From CALRGE01 sp964360635 (GTDB lineage: Bacteria; Patescibacteriota; Gracilibacteria; UBA1369; 2-02-FULL-48-14): a DNA stretch of 64,000 nucleotides. Within the stretch, counting starts at the first letter, position 1. Each line of letters starts with the position of its first letter. The translations under genes were made by a program, and so were the position numbers. Below are positions 16,722-24,505 of this stretch, piece after piece. The stretch lies in contig CAYHXO010000009.1 in the NCBI GenBank assembly GCA_964360635.1, positions 3,083 through 67,082 on the forward strand. Reading direction: 5' to 3'. A model generated the notes under the pieces. The model saw nothing but the letters and a program-made list of their open reading frames with translations. It did not search any database and was not told the DNA's origin.

Positions 16722-18015
16722 TTTTCACCCATTCCATTGCTTCTTCCCTATTTTTAATTTCGTGTGAAAGTTGTTTTTCAATTAGCGATTTTGTAATTTC
16801 TCCAACTTTTGGGCCTGGTTTTAAAGCAAGAATTTTCATAATTTCTTCGCCTGATAAAAATGCTTTTGGCATTTCAGGAAAATGATAAAGACATTCTTCA
16901 TATGCAGCTTTTACTTGCTCAAAAAGTGAAAGATCTGTTGGAGTTGTTCCGGCTGCATCTGCATAAAAAAGTAGAAGTAAATCAGGAAATCCTTCGTTCA
17001 AAAACCACTGTCTTTGTCGACCAAGTGGCATTTTCAAAAGTTCGATCATCATAAAATGATGCTTCACCACCCAAGTAATTCTTTCAATTTCACGGCGTGG
17101 AAATTTTAACCTACGCATAATTTTTTCTGCAATTTCTGCAGAGATTGAACTATGATTATCAAAGCGAATTCTTTCAGCGATTTTAAAAGTTTCCGGTTTA
17201 CCGATGTCGTGGAAAATCACTGCCCAGCGCGCGGTTAAAGATGCATCTTTTGGCAATGAACTTAGTGACTGCATTAAGTGTGTCCAAACATCACCTTCAT
17301 GGTGATATTCAGCCGGTTGAGCAACGCCCTTGCACTCTTCAAGTTCAGGTAAAATATAAGGCAAGACTCCTGTGTCTTGAAAATCTTCGAATGCCACTGC
17401 AGCTTGCCCACAGCTAATAATTTTATTTAATTCATCCCGCACTCTTTCCCAGCTCACTTTATCTGCAAGTTGCGCATGTTTTTTTATTGCGTGATAAGTG
17501 TCCGGATGGTAGCCGAAACCGAGAGTATTTTTGAAACGAATTGCACGAATAATTCGCAAGTGATCTTCCAAAATGCGTTCGTGTGGAGTGCCGATAAATC
17601 GAATTAATTTATTTTCGATGTCGTTTCTGCCACCAACAAAGTCATGAATTTCGTCTGCAATAGGATCATAAAATAATCCGTTAATTGTGAAGTCGCGACG
17701 CTTTGCATCTTCTTCAGCGTGAGTGAAAATCACAGCATCAGGTCGACGACCGTCGGAATAGCCGGAGTCGCTTCGGAAAGTTGCAATCTCAAAATTGTGT
17801 CCGTTTAAGTGTGTGAAAATTACGCCGAATGATTTTCCAACAGGAATTGTTTTTTCAAATAGCGCTTCGATTTCTTCAGGACGTGCAGATGTTGCGATGT
17901 CATAATCTTTAGGTTCGACTTTCAAAATCATATCGCGCACACAACCGCCGGCAAAGTAAGCCTTATGACCGGCTTTTTGAAGAGTTGTGACAATTTCGAT
18001 GGCAGATTTGAGCAC
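16714..18015 (-). CDS. cca: CCA-adding tRNA nucleotidyltransferase with HD domain
   Basis: Adds or repairs the 3' CCA of tRNA. The class II nucleotidyltransferase head has FAGGCVRDMIL (residues about 20-30) and DYDIATSARPEE, followed by RRDFTINGLFYDP and RIIRAIRFKNTLGFGYHP. A C-terminal HD domain (FHDIGKPETFK, then VKHHFMM) follows. A GTG at 18015-18013 is chosen as start: the only upstream ATG (18054) lies inside a perfect 12-bp hairpin that is the terminator of the preceding gene, and the domain begins right after the GTG. The 433 residues are normal for the HD-containing group. Confidence 0.9.
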   Translation of the reverse strand: MLKSAIEIVTTLQKAGHKAYFAGGCVRDMILKVEPKDYDIATSARPEEIEALFEKTIPVGKSFGVIFTHLNGHNFEIATFRSDSGYSDGRRPDAVIFTHAEEDAKRRDFTINGLFYDPIADEIHDFVGGRNDIENKLIRFIGTPHERILEDHLRIIRAIRFKNTLGFGYHPDTYHAIKKHAQLADKVSWERVRDELNKIISCGQAAVAFEDFQDTGVLPYILPELEECKGVAQPAEYHHEGDVWTHLMQSLSSLPKDASLTARWAVIFHDIGKPETFKIAERIRFDNHSSISAEIAEKIMRRLKFPRREIERITWVVKHHFMMIELLKMPLGRQRQWFLNEGFPDLLLLFYADAAGTTPTDLSLFEQVKAAYEECLYHFPEMPKAFLSGEEIMKILALKPGPKVGEITKSLIEKQLSHEIKNREEAMEWVKTS

Positions 18016-18029
18016 GATGGAATGATAGC

Positions 18030-18058
18030 AAAAATGGCAGAGGATGTCTGCCATTTTT
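18030..18058 (-). terminator. Rho-independent terminator, perfect 12-bp stem
   Basis: AAAAATGGCAGA (18030-18041), 5-nt loop GGATG, TCTGCCATTTTT (18047-18058). It lies 20 nt after the stop of the minus-strand gene ending at 18079 and can work in both directions. Its position also rules out the ATG at 18054 as the start of cca. Confidence 0.8.
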
Positions 18059-18078
18059 AGATAAATGCGAATATCTAA

Positions 18079-18444
18079 TTACTTACTATCGTGTTTAATG
18101 AAAAACAAAGCCAGTGCTATTGCCATTACATCAAACATTACAGTAGCGAATTGCTGTAGCCAGTGGATTTGATTTAGAATTACAGCAGTGTAATTGAAAT
18201 GTGAATTATTGAGAATGTTAAAAGCATCATCTGTACCTGTACTCTCCTCTTTCCAAGATGAATTACCACCGGAATATTGAATTAACGTGGTAGACTGAGC
18301 AGGGTATTGCGCCAATATCATGTTCTGATCTTGATCATTATTAGGATATAAACTTGGAAATAATGTGCCCTGATAAAACCAAAGATTCACTAATAATGTG
18401 GCCGTTAATAAACCATAACCTAAATGTTTCAACTGAAGTTTCAT
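18079..18444 (-). CDS. Small membrane protein with two helices
   Basis: 121 residues from ATG 18444 (MKLQLKHLGYGLLTATLLVN). One membrane segment lies near residues 8-25 and one near the C-terminus (FATVMFDVMAIALALFFI). Between them is a 60-residue Asn/Ser/Gln-rich region that is probably outside the cell. A longer frame to 18528 would encode YIYIYI from an AT repeat, which is more likely promoter DNA. No family recognised. A strong terminator follows. Confidence 0.6.
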   Translation of the reverse strand: MKLQLKHLGYGLLTATLLVNLWFYQGTLFPSLYPNNDQDQNMILAQYPAQSTTLIQYSGGNSSWKEESTGTDDAFNILNNSHFNYTAVILNQIHWLQQFATVMFDVMAIALALFFIKHDSK

Positions 18445-18482
18445 TTTTTGGTGGTGAAAGAATAAAATGAATTCATAAGGTA

Positions 18483-18504
18483 ATATATATATATATATAT
18501 ATAT
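18483..18504. repeat. (AT)11 dinucleotide repeat
   Basis: Eleven uninterrupted AT units lie 39-60 nt before the start of the small membrane protein, where its promoter should be. Such tracts can change length by slippage and alter promoter spacing. Confidence 0.9.
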
Positions 18505-18580
18505 GGGTTGTAAATCTATATAGAACATTTATTTTTAGAAACTCACAGGAAGATCGGCAACTTTACAAGATGATTATGTT

Positions 18581-18589
18581 TGATAGAAT
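18581..18589 (+). promoter_or_regulatory. Extended -10 promoter of tsaD
   Basis: TGATAGAAT ends 6 nt before the ATG at 18596, which predicts a leaderless mRNA. The spacing is the same as at thrA and at the giant gene (47871). Confidence 0.5.
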
Positions 18590-18595
18590 CGAGCA

Positions 18596-19600
18596 ATGAA
18601 GATTTTAGCCATAGAAAGCTCATGTGATGAGACTGCAGCGGCAGTAGTTGAAGATGGAGTTAAGGTTTATTCGAATGTGATTGCGTCTCAAATTGCAATT
18701 CATCAAGCGACCGGAGGCGTTATGCCGGAGGTCGCGGCGCGCGAGCACATAAAAGTGATTATGCCCACGATTGAGTTGGCGATTTCTCAAGCCGGTGTGA
18801 CTTGGGAGGAAATCGATGCGATTGCAGTAACAAAGGAGCCGGGGCTAATTGGCTCTTTGATTGTGGGACGAATTACAGCTGCTGCATTGGCATTTGCGAA
18901 AGATAAGCCGCTGATTGAAGTGAATCATATTCACGGACACATGTATGCGGGCTGGCTTGAAAGTGAAACTTTACCGGAATTTCCAATTTTAATTTTGACA
19001 GTTTCAGGCGGGCACAATGAATTGGTTTTGATGCGCGGTCATGGTCAGTTTGAAATTTTGGGTGAGACAATTGATGATGCAGCCGGTGAAGCCTTTGATA
19101 AGATTGCAAGGCTTCTAAAATTGGGATACCCGGGAGGACCTGTTATTGAAAAAACTGCAGTGCTTGGGAACTCGAAAGCGGTGAAGTTTCCTCGTGCATT
19201 AAAAGGAGATTATGATTTTAGTTTTTCTGGTTTAAAAACTTCAGTACTTTATTATGTACAAAAAAATGAGGAAAAGCTCGCTAACGCGAGTGTTGTGGCA
19301 GATGTTGCGGCAAGTTTTCAGTCGGCTGTGATTGATTCACTAGTGGAAAAATTAATGAAGGGAGTTCTAGAATTCTCTCCAAAAGAGATTCATTTATCAG
19401 GAGGAGTTTCTGCAAATAAAGCTCTGCGAGCTGCGATAGAAGTGGAGTTGAAAAAGCTCAGAAAATCTACGATTTTCCGAGTGCCAAAAAAAATGAGTTA
19501 CTGCACAGACAATGCTGCAATGATTGGAGCTGCAGCTTACTTTTTAGGAAAAAGCTCTTTAGCAGTTTTTGAAAGTTCAACGTCGAGAGTAACTAGCTGA
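18596..19600 (+). CDS. tsaD: tRNA threonylcarbamoyladenosine transferase
   Basis: Transfers the threonylcarbamoyl group to A37 of tRNAs that read ANN codons. The 334 residues begin MKILAIESSCDETAAAVVED. The metal-binding HIHGHMYAGW lies near residues 110-119, followed by LTVSGGHNELVL and DDAAGEAFDKIARLLKLGYPGG, and the C-terminal CTDNAAMIGAAA completes the ASKHA-like fold. Length is normal. The 3' end overlaps the convergent PIN-toxin gene by 64 nt, so the last 21 codons are read on both strands. Confidence 0.95.
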   Translation: MKILAIESSCDETAAAVVEDGVKVYSNVIASQIAIHQATGGVMPEVAAREHIKVIMPTIELAISQAGVTWEEIDAIAVTKEPGLIGSLIVGRITAAALAFAKDKPLIEVNHIHGHMYAGWLESETLPEFPILILTVSGGHNELVLMRGHGQFEILGETIDDAAGEAFDKIARLLKLGYPGGPVIEKTAVLGNSKAVKFPRALKGDYDFSFSGLKTSVLYYVQKNEEKLANASVVADVAASFQSAVIDSLVEKLMKGVLEFSPKEIHLSGGVSANKALRAAIEVELKKLRKSTIFRVPKKMSYCTDNAAMIGAAAYFLGKSSLAVFESSTSRVTS

Positions 19601-19926
19601 AGATTTCTATTTTTTGCTAAAACCATCAAGCTCACATCAGTAAAAGATGCTTTTCTTTTTTGCTTTAAAAACAGCTCAAGAACTTCACCCATTTCCATCT
19701 GACTCAAACGTAATACTGCAACATCCTTATTTTTCTGTAAAAATTCCAAAACTTTCTCGACATCACTTTTAGTCTCTTTTAATAGCATAATTGTTGTAAC
19801 TTCCAAAAGTGTGTAATCACAAATTGAAAAAGTATCTAATTTTTGAATAAAATCATGTGCCGCCTTATGATCTAATTCGGCAGTCCTAAAATATGCGATG
19901 ATAATATTTGAATCTAATAAATACAT
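19537..19926 (-). CDS. PIN-domain toxin (VapC-like)
   Basis: 129 residues with the acidic PIN pattern: D5 in LLDSNIIIAYF, E42 in YTLLEVTT, and a C-terminal FTDVSLMVLAKNRNLQLVTLD with Asp residues near 97 and 115. Such proteins are Mg-dependent RNases, and many cut tRNA or rRNA. It is paired with the upstream AbrB-like antitoxin: the last base of the antitoxin stop is the first base of this ATG. Its 3' end overlaps tsaD by 64 nt. Confidence 0.85.
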   Translation of the reverse strand: MYLLDSNIIIAYFRTAELDHKAAHDFIQKLDTFSICDYTLLEVTTIMLLKETKSDVEKVLEFLQKNKDVAVLRLSQMEMGEVLELFLKQKRKASFTDVSLMVLAKNRNLQLVTLDVELSKTAKELFPKK

Positions 19927-20165
19927 TACAAAAGATAAACGAGTTCATCTATTCTGCGAGAGATATCTTTTTCTTCAGGATTTTTGCCTTTAAAATTCCA
20001 TTTTTTCAGGTCTTCCATAGTAAATTTATTGTTTTCAGTCTCCACAGGCATAAAAAAGTAACCTCCGTCTTTAATAACACACATGAAGTAATCCGCCTTA
20101 ATCTTAGTTCTAAGTTTTTTGGGGATACTGATTTGCCCGCTTGTGGTTACTTTTACAATATCCAT
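19926..20165 (-). CDS. AbrB/MazE-type antitoxin
   Basis: 79 residues. The N-terminal swapped-hairpin DNA-binding motif VKVTTSGQISIPKKLRTKI is typical of SpoVT/AbrB antitoxins, with a C-terminal tail (DLKKWNFKGKNPEEKDISRR) that would bind and block the toxin. Overlaps the toxin start by 1 nt. A perfect inverted repeat at its start codon is the likely autorepression site. Confidence 0.85.
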   Translation of the reverse strand: MDIVKVTTSGQISIPKKLRTKIKADYFMCVIKDGGYFFMPVETENNKFTMEDLKKWNFKGKNPEEKDISRRIDELVYLL

Positions 20166-20185
20166 AATAAATTATTAATTTATTA
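20165..20185. promoter_or_regulatory. Operator: 10-bp perfect inverted repeat
   Basis: TAATAAATTA and TAATTTATTA flank one central base, touching the antitoxin ATG. It overlaps the expected transcription start. Autorepression by the AbrB-like antitoxin is inferred. Confidence 0.6.
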
Positions 20186-20186
20186 G

Positions 20187-20215
20187 ATTTTACTGCTCAT
20201 TTCAAAAAATCACAA
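20187..20215 (-). promoter_or_regulatory. Promoter of PIN/AbrB module
   Basis: On the minus strand TTGTGA (20215-20210), 17 nt, TAAAAT (20192-20187). The predicted start falls within the inverted repeat at 20165-20185. Confidence 0.55.
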
Positions 20216-20275
20216 GCAAAAAGCTTGACTAAAGCCCTTAAATATGAAATATAATAATCATTTACCAAAAAATAT

Positions 20276-20473
20276 ATGTTAGATGCATTCATCATAGATA
20301 GAATTCGGCGGGATCAGGATAAAATAGACAGAAGAGATCAGCCTCACGTGAATGATTTAGACGATGGCAGACCTCCTGTAGATATAAAAACACCCGAAAA
20401 ACAATCTGAAAGAGGCATTTTGGATATAACAGATTGTTTCGAAATACGATTAGAGGGTATAGTGCGCGAGTAA
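20276..20473 (+). CDS. Small charged protein (65 aa, MLDAFII type)
   Basis: Begins MLDAFIIDRIRRDQDKIDRR, has a Pro/Asp-rich middle, and ends with RGILDITDCFEIRLEGIVRE. Short bacterial proteins starting MLDAFIIxxIRR with a charged, Pro-rich middle are known to me as uncharacterised, so I take this as a real gene. It is followed after 18 nt by a very acidic small protein, then by hisS. Confidence 0.55.
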   Translation: MLDAFIIDRIRRDQDKIDRRDQPHVNDLDDGRPPVDIKTPEKQSERGILDITDCFEIRLEGIVRE

Positions 20474-20491
20474 TTTAATTCATACAATAAT

Positions 20492-20671
20492 ATGTCTGTC
20501 TATAAAGACGAGGATGAAGCTAAACAAGATCAAGACTGGCAACCTAGTGAGCCTGAGTTTGACGAGGATGAAGAGAACGAAGAATCTGACAATGATGGAT
20601 CTGAGTTCGATGAAGATGACGAGGGCGACGATGAGGAAGATGACGGAGAAAGCGCTTCCGACCTTGATTAA
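20492..20671 (+). CDS. Small, extremely acidic protein (59 aa)
   Basis: ATG at 20492, stop TAA at 20669-20671. After MSVYKDEDEAKQDQDWQPSE the protein is almost only Asp, Glu, Ser and Gly (DEDDEGDDEED and similar). Low complexity, probably disordered, without a known family. It might act as a cation-binding or chaperone-like tail. The frame is clean and sits between the MLDAFII protein and hisS. Confidence 0.5.
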   Translation: MSVYKDEDEAKQDQDWQPSEPEFDEDEENEESDNDGSEFDEDDEGDDEEDDGESASDLD

Positions 20672-20691
20672 CCTTATTATTACTGTATATT
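20664..20691 (+). promoter_or_regulatory. Candidate hisS promoter
   Basis: TTGATT (20664-20669), 16 nt, TATATT (20686-20691). The mRNA would start near 20698, 17 nt before the hisS ATG. The boxes overlap the end of the acidic small ORF. Confidence 0.45.
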
Positions 20692-20714
20692 AGAGCCCTA
20701 GAACCTATTTTTTT

Positions 20715-22073
20715 ATGTCAGACGAACAAAATCCAGCAGTAGAAGAGGCTAAAGAGCACAAGCCAAAATTGCAAACTCCACCCGGATTTCACGATATTCT
20801 TCCAAAAGATCATGAATATTTCACTTTTGTGAAAAAAGTCGTGCGTCACCGTGCAAGACAGGCTGGTTACAGAAGGATTACAACTCCAATTTTGGAGTTT
20901 ACTGAGGTTTTTGACCGTGGAATTGGAGATGCAACTGATATCGTTGAGAAAGAAATGTACACTTTTATGGATAAAGGTGGCAGATCAATGACAATGAAGC
21001 CTGAAGGAACTGCAGGAATTTGCCGTGCTTATATTGAACATGGAATGAAGGAGCTTCCACAACCTGTGGAATTCTATTATATTGAACCGCATTTCAGATA
21101 TGACAAGCCTCAGAAAGGCCGATTCAGAATGTTTTGGCAATTCGGTTTTGAAATTATTGGAGAAAGTGATCCTGCTCTTGATGTCCAATGTATTTTTATT
21201 GCATACAAGATCTTCAAAGATTTAGGAGTTGAGAAAAACTTCACATTGCAGATCAATAATATTGGTTCGCAAAAAAGCCGCGCAAAATATATTGAAGCTC
21301 TGATTAATTTCTACAGTGGCAAAGAAAGATCACTTTGTGAAAATTGTCAGAAGAGATTACTCAAAAACCCACTTCGGCTTTTAGACTGCAAAAAAGAGGA
21401 CTGTAGAATTTTGGCTGAATTGGCGCCTAAATTTATTCAATATAGAAGCAAAGAGGATTCAGAATTTCACCAATCTGTTAAGGAATTTTTAGATGAACTT
21501 GGAATTGTTTACGTTGAAAATGACAAATTGGTACGTGGACTAGATTACTACAGCCAGACTGTTTTTGAATTCTGGGATGCTGAAACAGGCGCACAAAATG
21601 CGGTTGGTGGTGGTGGACGATATGATGGATTGATGGAAATTATGGGTGGTGAACCGACTCCTGCGGTTGGATTTGCAGTTGGAATCGAGAGATTGATTGA
21701 TAATATGAAGAAGAATAATGTTGAAGTGCCATCAAAAGATGATGTTCAGATTTTCGTTGCTCAATTGGGAGATTTGGCAAAGAAAAAATGTCTGAGATTG
21801 ATTGATGAGCTTCGAGATAGAGGTGTACGCACAATTGGAGCACTTGGAAAAAATAGTTTTAAGGCACAACTTCGTTTGGCCGATAAATTTAAAGTTCCAT
21901 ATGCTCTGATTTTGGGAATTACTGAAGTACGTGATGGCACAATTATTATTAGGGATATGTCTAAAGGACAGCAGAGATATATAAAAATGGATGAGGTTGT
22001 TGACGAAGTTGTCAGATTGATCGGTCAAGATAATTTGGACATGTACAGCCCTGGAGAGATTGTGGTAGCTTAG
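20715..22073 (+). CDS. hisS: Histidyl-tRNA synthetase
   Basis: Class II synthetase, 452 residues, which charges tRNA-His. Motif 1 region PPGFHDILPKDHEYF, motif 2 FRYDKPQKGRFRMFWQFGFE, the His-specific LVRGLDYYSQTVFEFW, and motif 3 VGGGGRYDGLMEIMGG with VGFAVGIERL are all present. A C-terminal anticodon-binding domain (about residues 340-430) is intact. It is followed after 4 nt by an SLH protein gene on the same strand. Confidence 0.95.
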   Translation: MSDEQNPAVEEAKEHKPKLQTPPGFHDILPKDHEYFTFVKKVVRHRARQAGYRRITTPILEFTEVFDRGIGDATDIVEKEMYTFMDKGGRSMTMKPEGTAGICRAYIEHGMKELPQPVEFYYIEPHFRYDKPQKGRFRMFWQFGFEIIGESDPALDVQCIFIAYKIFKDLGVEKNFTLQINNIGSQKSRAKYIEALINFYSGKERSLCENCQKRLLKNPLRLLDCKKEDCRILAELAPKFIQYRSKEDSEFHQSVKEFLDELGIVYVENDKLVRGLDYYSQTVFEFWDAETGAQNAVGGGGRYDGLMEIMGGEPTPAVGFAVGIERLIDNMKKNNVEVPSKDDVQIFVAQLGDLAKKKCLRLIDELRDRGVRTIGALGKNSFKAQLRLADKFKVPYALILGITEVRDGTIIIRDMSKGQQRYIKMDEVVDEVVRLIGQDNLDMYSPGEIVVA

Positions 22074-22077
22074 TGAT

Positions 22078-23382
22078 GTGAAAAGAATATTCGCCAGCCT
22101 TATTTTATCGACTTTCCTGTTTGCACAGCTGGCGCTGGCAGCTTTTCCTGATTTACCGGATTCGAATCCCCATTATGCGGCCGTATCTGATTTGGTGACT
22201 CAGGGAATTTTAAAGGGTTATGACGATGGAAATTTTAAACCGGACCAAAATGTTACTCGTGCTGAAGCGATTAAGATTATTTTGATGGGAGCAGGTATTT
22301 CGCTTGATGGAGCGGCAAGTTTGCCGGCATTAACTTTCAGTGACGTGACTTCTGCTGATTGGTTTTACGATTATTTGAAAATTGCTGTGAATAAGGGAAT
22401 TGTTAAAGGTTATGAAGATGGCACATTTAAACCCTCACAAAATGTGAATAAAGCGGAGGCTATGAAACTTGTATTAATCGCAAGTGGAGTAACTGCTGAT
22501 GCGGTTGTGGAAAATGCATTCGTTGATACACCTTTTGATGCATGGTTTGGTGCGTATGCCGCCTATGCGAAAAAATGGAATATAGAGCCGGCATGGATAG
22601 ATGGTCGATGGCATCCTGAAGTAGAAATGAGCAGAGGAATGATTTCTGAAATGGTTTATAGAATGCAGAAGACGAAAAGCAGCTCCGCTGTGTTTGACGA
22701 AGCCACAAATTGGCCGACAAGAAACTTTCCAACAGTCTCTGCATCGCTGAAAGTTCCTTTCGGCTGGAGTTATAAACCAGATGGCGTTGGTGCTGTTTGG
22801 TTACTCGACAAAGCTGGCAATCAATTTAGCTTACTTGATCCTTATGCAAATGGTGGAACACTTTTGATGACAAGATATATGAACACGGAAGGCAAATCTT
22901 CTGCGGATTTATTCAATCAAATTGAAAGTGACTTGGGTGTCAAAACAAGTGAGGGAGTTGTGAACGGTTACTCAACTTTGGTGGCCTACCATGAAGACGG
23001 GGAAAGATGGAGAGAGTGGTATATTGTGTTGCCGAATAATACGATGCTAAGTTTTGTTGCAATGAGGGGCGATGGATATTATTCAAGCTATCTCGAATCT
23101 TATCTTGAAAAAGTAGTGCAAAGTGTGGTTTATGTTTCTCAAGATGAGCTTTCAATGGATGATATTATTGAAGCTGTGAGAAGTGCAATTAATGCTGATG
23201 GAATGGGCAGTGACGCGATTGAACTTTTGGCAGATGCAAAGATAATTGAAACTGATACTATTGGGGTTGGAACTGGGCCTGTTGATTATTACTATTCCGC
23301 AAGCGCCAATATCACTATAAAATACGAGCGTTCTTATAATGTAATTCTGGATATCCGTGACGGACAAACAACTGCTTTCTAG
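22078..23382 (+). CDS. Secreted protein with three SLH domains
   Basis: GTG start 4 nt after hisS. Signal peptide MKRIFASLILSTFLFAQLALA, then SLH units at about residues 22-75 (GILKGYDDGNFKPDQNVTRAEA), 85-140 (GIVKGYEDGTFKPSQNVNKAEA) and a more diverged one at about 145-200. The rest (residues 205-434) is a soluble domain with WYIVLPNNTMLSFVAMRG and no recognised family. The protein should be bound to the cell-wall polymer. It overlaps the start of malic enzyme by 26 nt. Confidence 0.85.
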   Translation: MKRIFASLILSTFLFAQLALAAFPDLPDSNPHYAAVSDLVTQGILKGYDDGNFKPDQNVTRAEAIKIILMGAGISLDGAASLPALTFSDVTSADWFYDYLKIAVNKGIVKGYEDGTFKPSQNVNKAEAMKLVLIASGVTADAVVENAFVDTPFDAWFGAYAAYAKKWNIEPAWIDGRWHPEVEMSRGMISEMVYRMQKTKSSSAVFDEATNWPTRNFPTVSASLKVPFGWSYKPDGVGAVWLLDKAGNQFSLLDPYANGGTLLMTRYMNTEGKSSADLFNQIESDLGVKTSEGVVNGYSTLVAYHEDGERWREWYIVLPNNTMLSFVAMRGDGYYSSYLESYLEKVVQSVVYVSQDELSMDDIIEAVRSAINADGMGSDAIELLADAKIIETDTIGVGTGPVDYYYSASANITIKYERSYNVILDIRDGQTTAF

Positions 23383-24505
23383 TCGCGCTTTAGCTCTTCA
23401 TCGCGAAAATCGTGGAAAATTGGGAATAGTTTCTAAAGTTCCTTTGGCAAATCGAGATGACTTGAGTTTGGCTTATACGCCTGGGGTTGCGGCGGTTTCA
23501 GAGGCTTTGGCGGCTGATAGTGCGCTGATGTATGAACTTACACCAAAGGGAAATATGGTTGCAGTCATCAGTGATGGGAGCGCGGTTTTGGGATTAGGGA
23601 ATATTGGACCAGAGGGGGCTTATCCGGTTATGGAGGGAAAATGCCTTTTGATGAGACAATTTGCCGGCTTAGATGCCTTCCCCATTGTTTTAAAAACGCA
23701 AAATACTGAGGAAATTATTTCGATTGTTGAAAATTTGAGTCCCGGTTTTGGTGGAATCAATTTAGAAGATATTTCAGCGCCGAGGTGTTTTGAAATCGAA
23801 GAGCGACTACGAGCTAGTTTGGATATTCCAGTGTTTCACGACGACCAACATGGCACGGCAATTGTAGTTTTAGCAGGTTTAATAAATGCATTGAAAGTTG
23901 TTGGCAAAGATAAAAATGTGAAAATTGTATTGAATGGCGCAGGTGCAGCGGGAATTTCAATTAGTAATTTACTTTTGCTAGCGGGCTATAGAAATCAGAT
24001 TATTTTGGATACTCTGGGTGCAATTTATGAAGGTCGACTTGAGAATATGAATTCTGCAAAAGATGAAATTGCTAAGAAAACGAATCCGGCGAGTTTGCGA
24101 GGTGAGTTGAAAGAAATTATGAAAGATGCAGATGTATTCATTGGAATTTCCAAAGGTGGGTTAGTCACGAAAGAAATGGTGAGAGGAATGGCCGCTGAAG
24201 CGGTGGTATTTGCAATGGCGAATCCTGTTCCAGAAATTATGCCGGAAGATGCTCTTGAGGCAGGTGCAAAAATTGTTGCGAGCGGACGGAGTGATTACCC
24301 GAATCAATTAAATAATGTTTTGGTTTTTCCGGGAATGTTCCGTGGAGCTCTCGACAATAGAATAAAGCAATTTACAGATCAAATGTTCCTGAATGCCGCC
24401 AGCGCTTTAGCGGCATTGGTGAAAAATCCAACAGCGGAAAAAATTATCCCAAGCCCTTTTGATGAAGGAGTTGCAGCGACTATTGCTGCTTCAATAAAGC
24501 TTTAG
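23357..24505 (+). CDS. Malic enzyme (oxaloacetate-decarboxylating malate dehydrogenase)
   Basis: Converts malate to pyruvate and CO2 with NAD(P)+. GTG start overlapping the SLH gene. The motifs are YTPGVAAVSEAL, SDGSAVLGLGNIGPEGAYPVMEGK, the metal-binding GGINLEDISAPRCFEIE and FHDDQHGTAIVVLAGL, and the Rossmann loop VLNGAGAAGIS. 382 residues, the length of the short malic enzymes without a phosphotransacetylase tail. Cofactor preference cannot be read from the sequence. Converges with the next gene, overlapping by 26 nt. Confidence 0.93.
   Translation: MTDKQLLSSRALALHRENRGKLGIVSKVPLANRDDLSLAYTPGVAAVSEALAADSALMYELTPKGNMVAVISDGSAVLGLGNIGPEGAYPVMEGKCLLMRQFAGLDAFPIVLKTQNTEEIISIVENLSPGFGGINLEDISAPRCFEIEERLRASLDIPVFHDDQHGTAIVVLAGLINALKVVGKDKNVKIVLNGAGAAGISISNLLLLAGYRNQIILDTLGAIYEGRLENMNSAKDEIAKKTNPASLRGELKEIMKDADVFIGISKGGLVTKEMVRGMAAEAVVFAMANPVPEIMPEDALEAGAKIVASGRSDYPNQLNNVLVFPGMFRGALDNRIKQFTDQMFLNAASALAALVKNPTAEKIIPSPFDEGVAATIAASIKL

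Noticed and set aside
18016..18054. ATG 18054 as start of cca
   Set aside because: It lies in a perfect 12-bp terminator hairpin of the neighbouring gene; the GTG at 18015 begins the domain.
22160..22185. TTCGAATCCCC, similar to a tRNA T-arm, inside a gene
   Set aside because: No anticodon stem or acceptor partner around it and it is coding sequence of the SLH protein (PDSNPHY).
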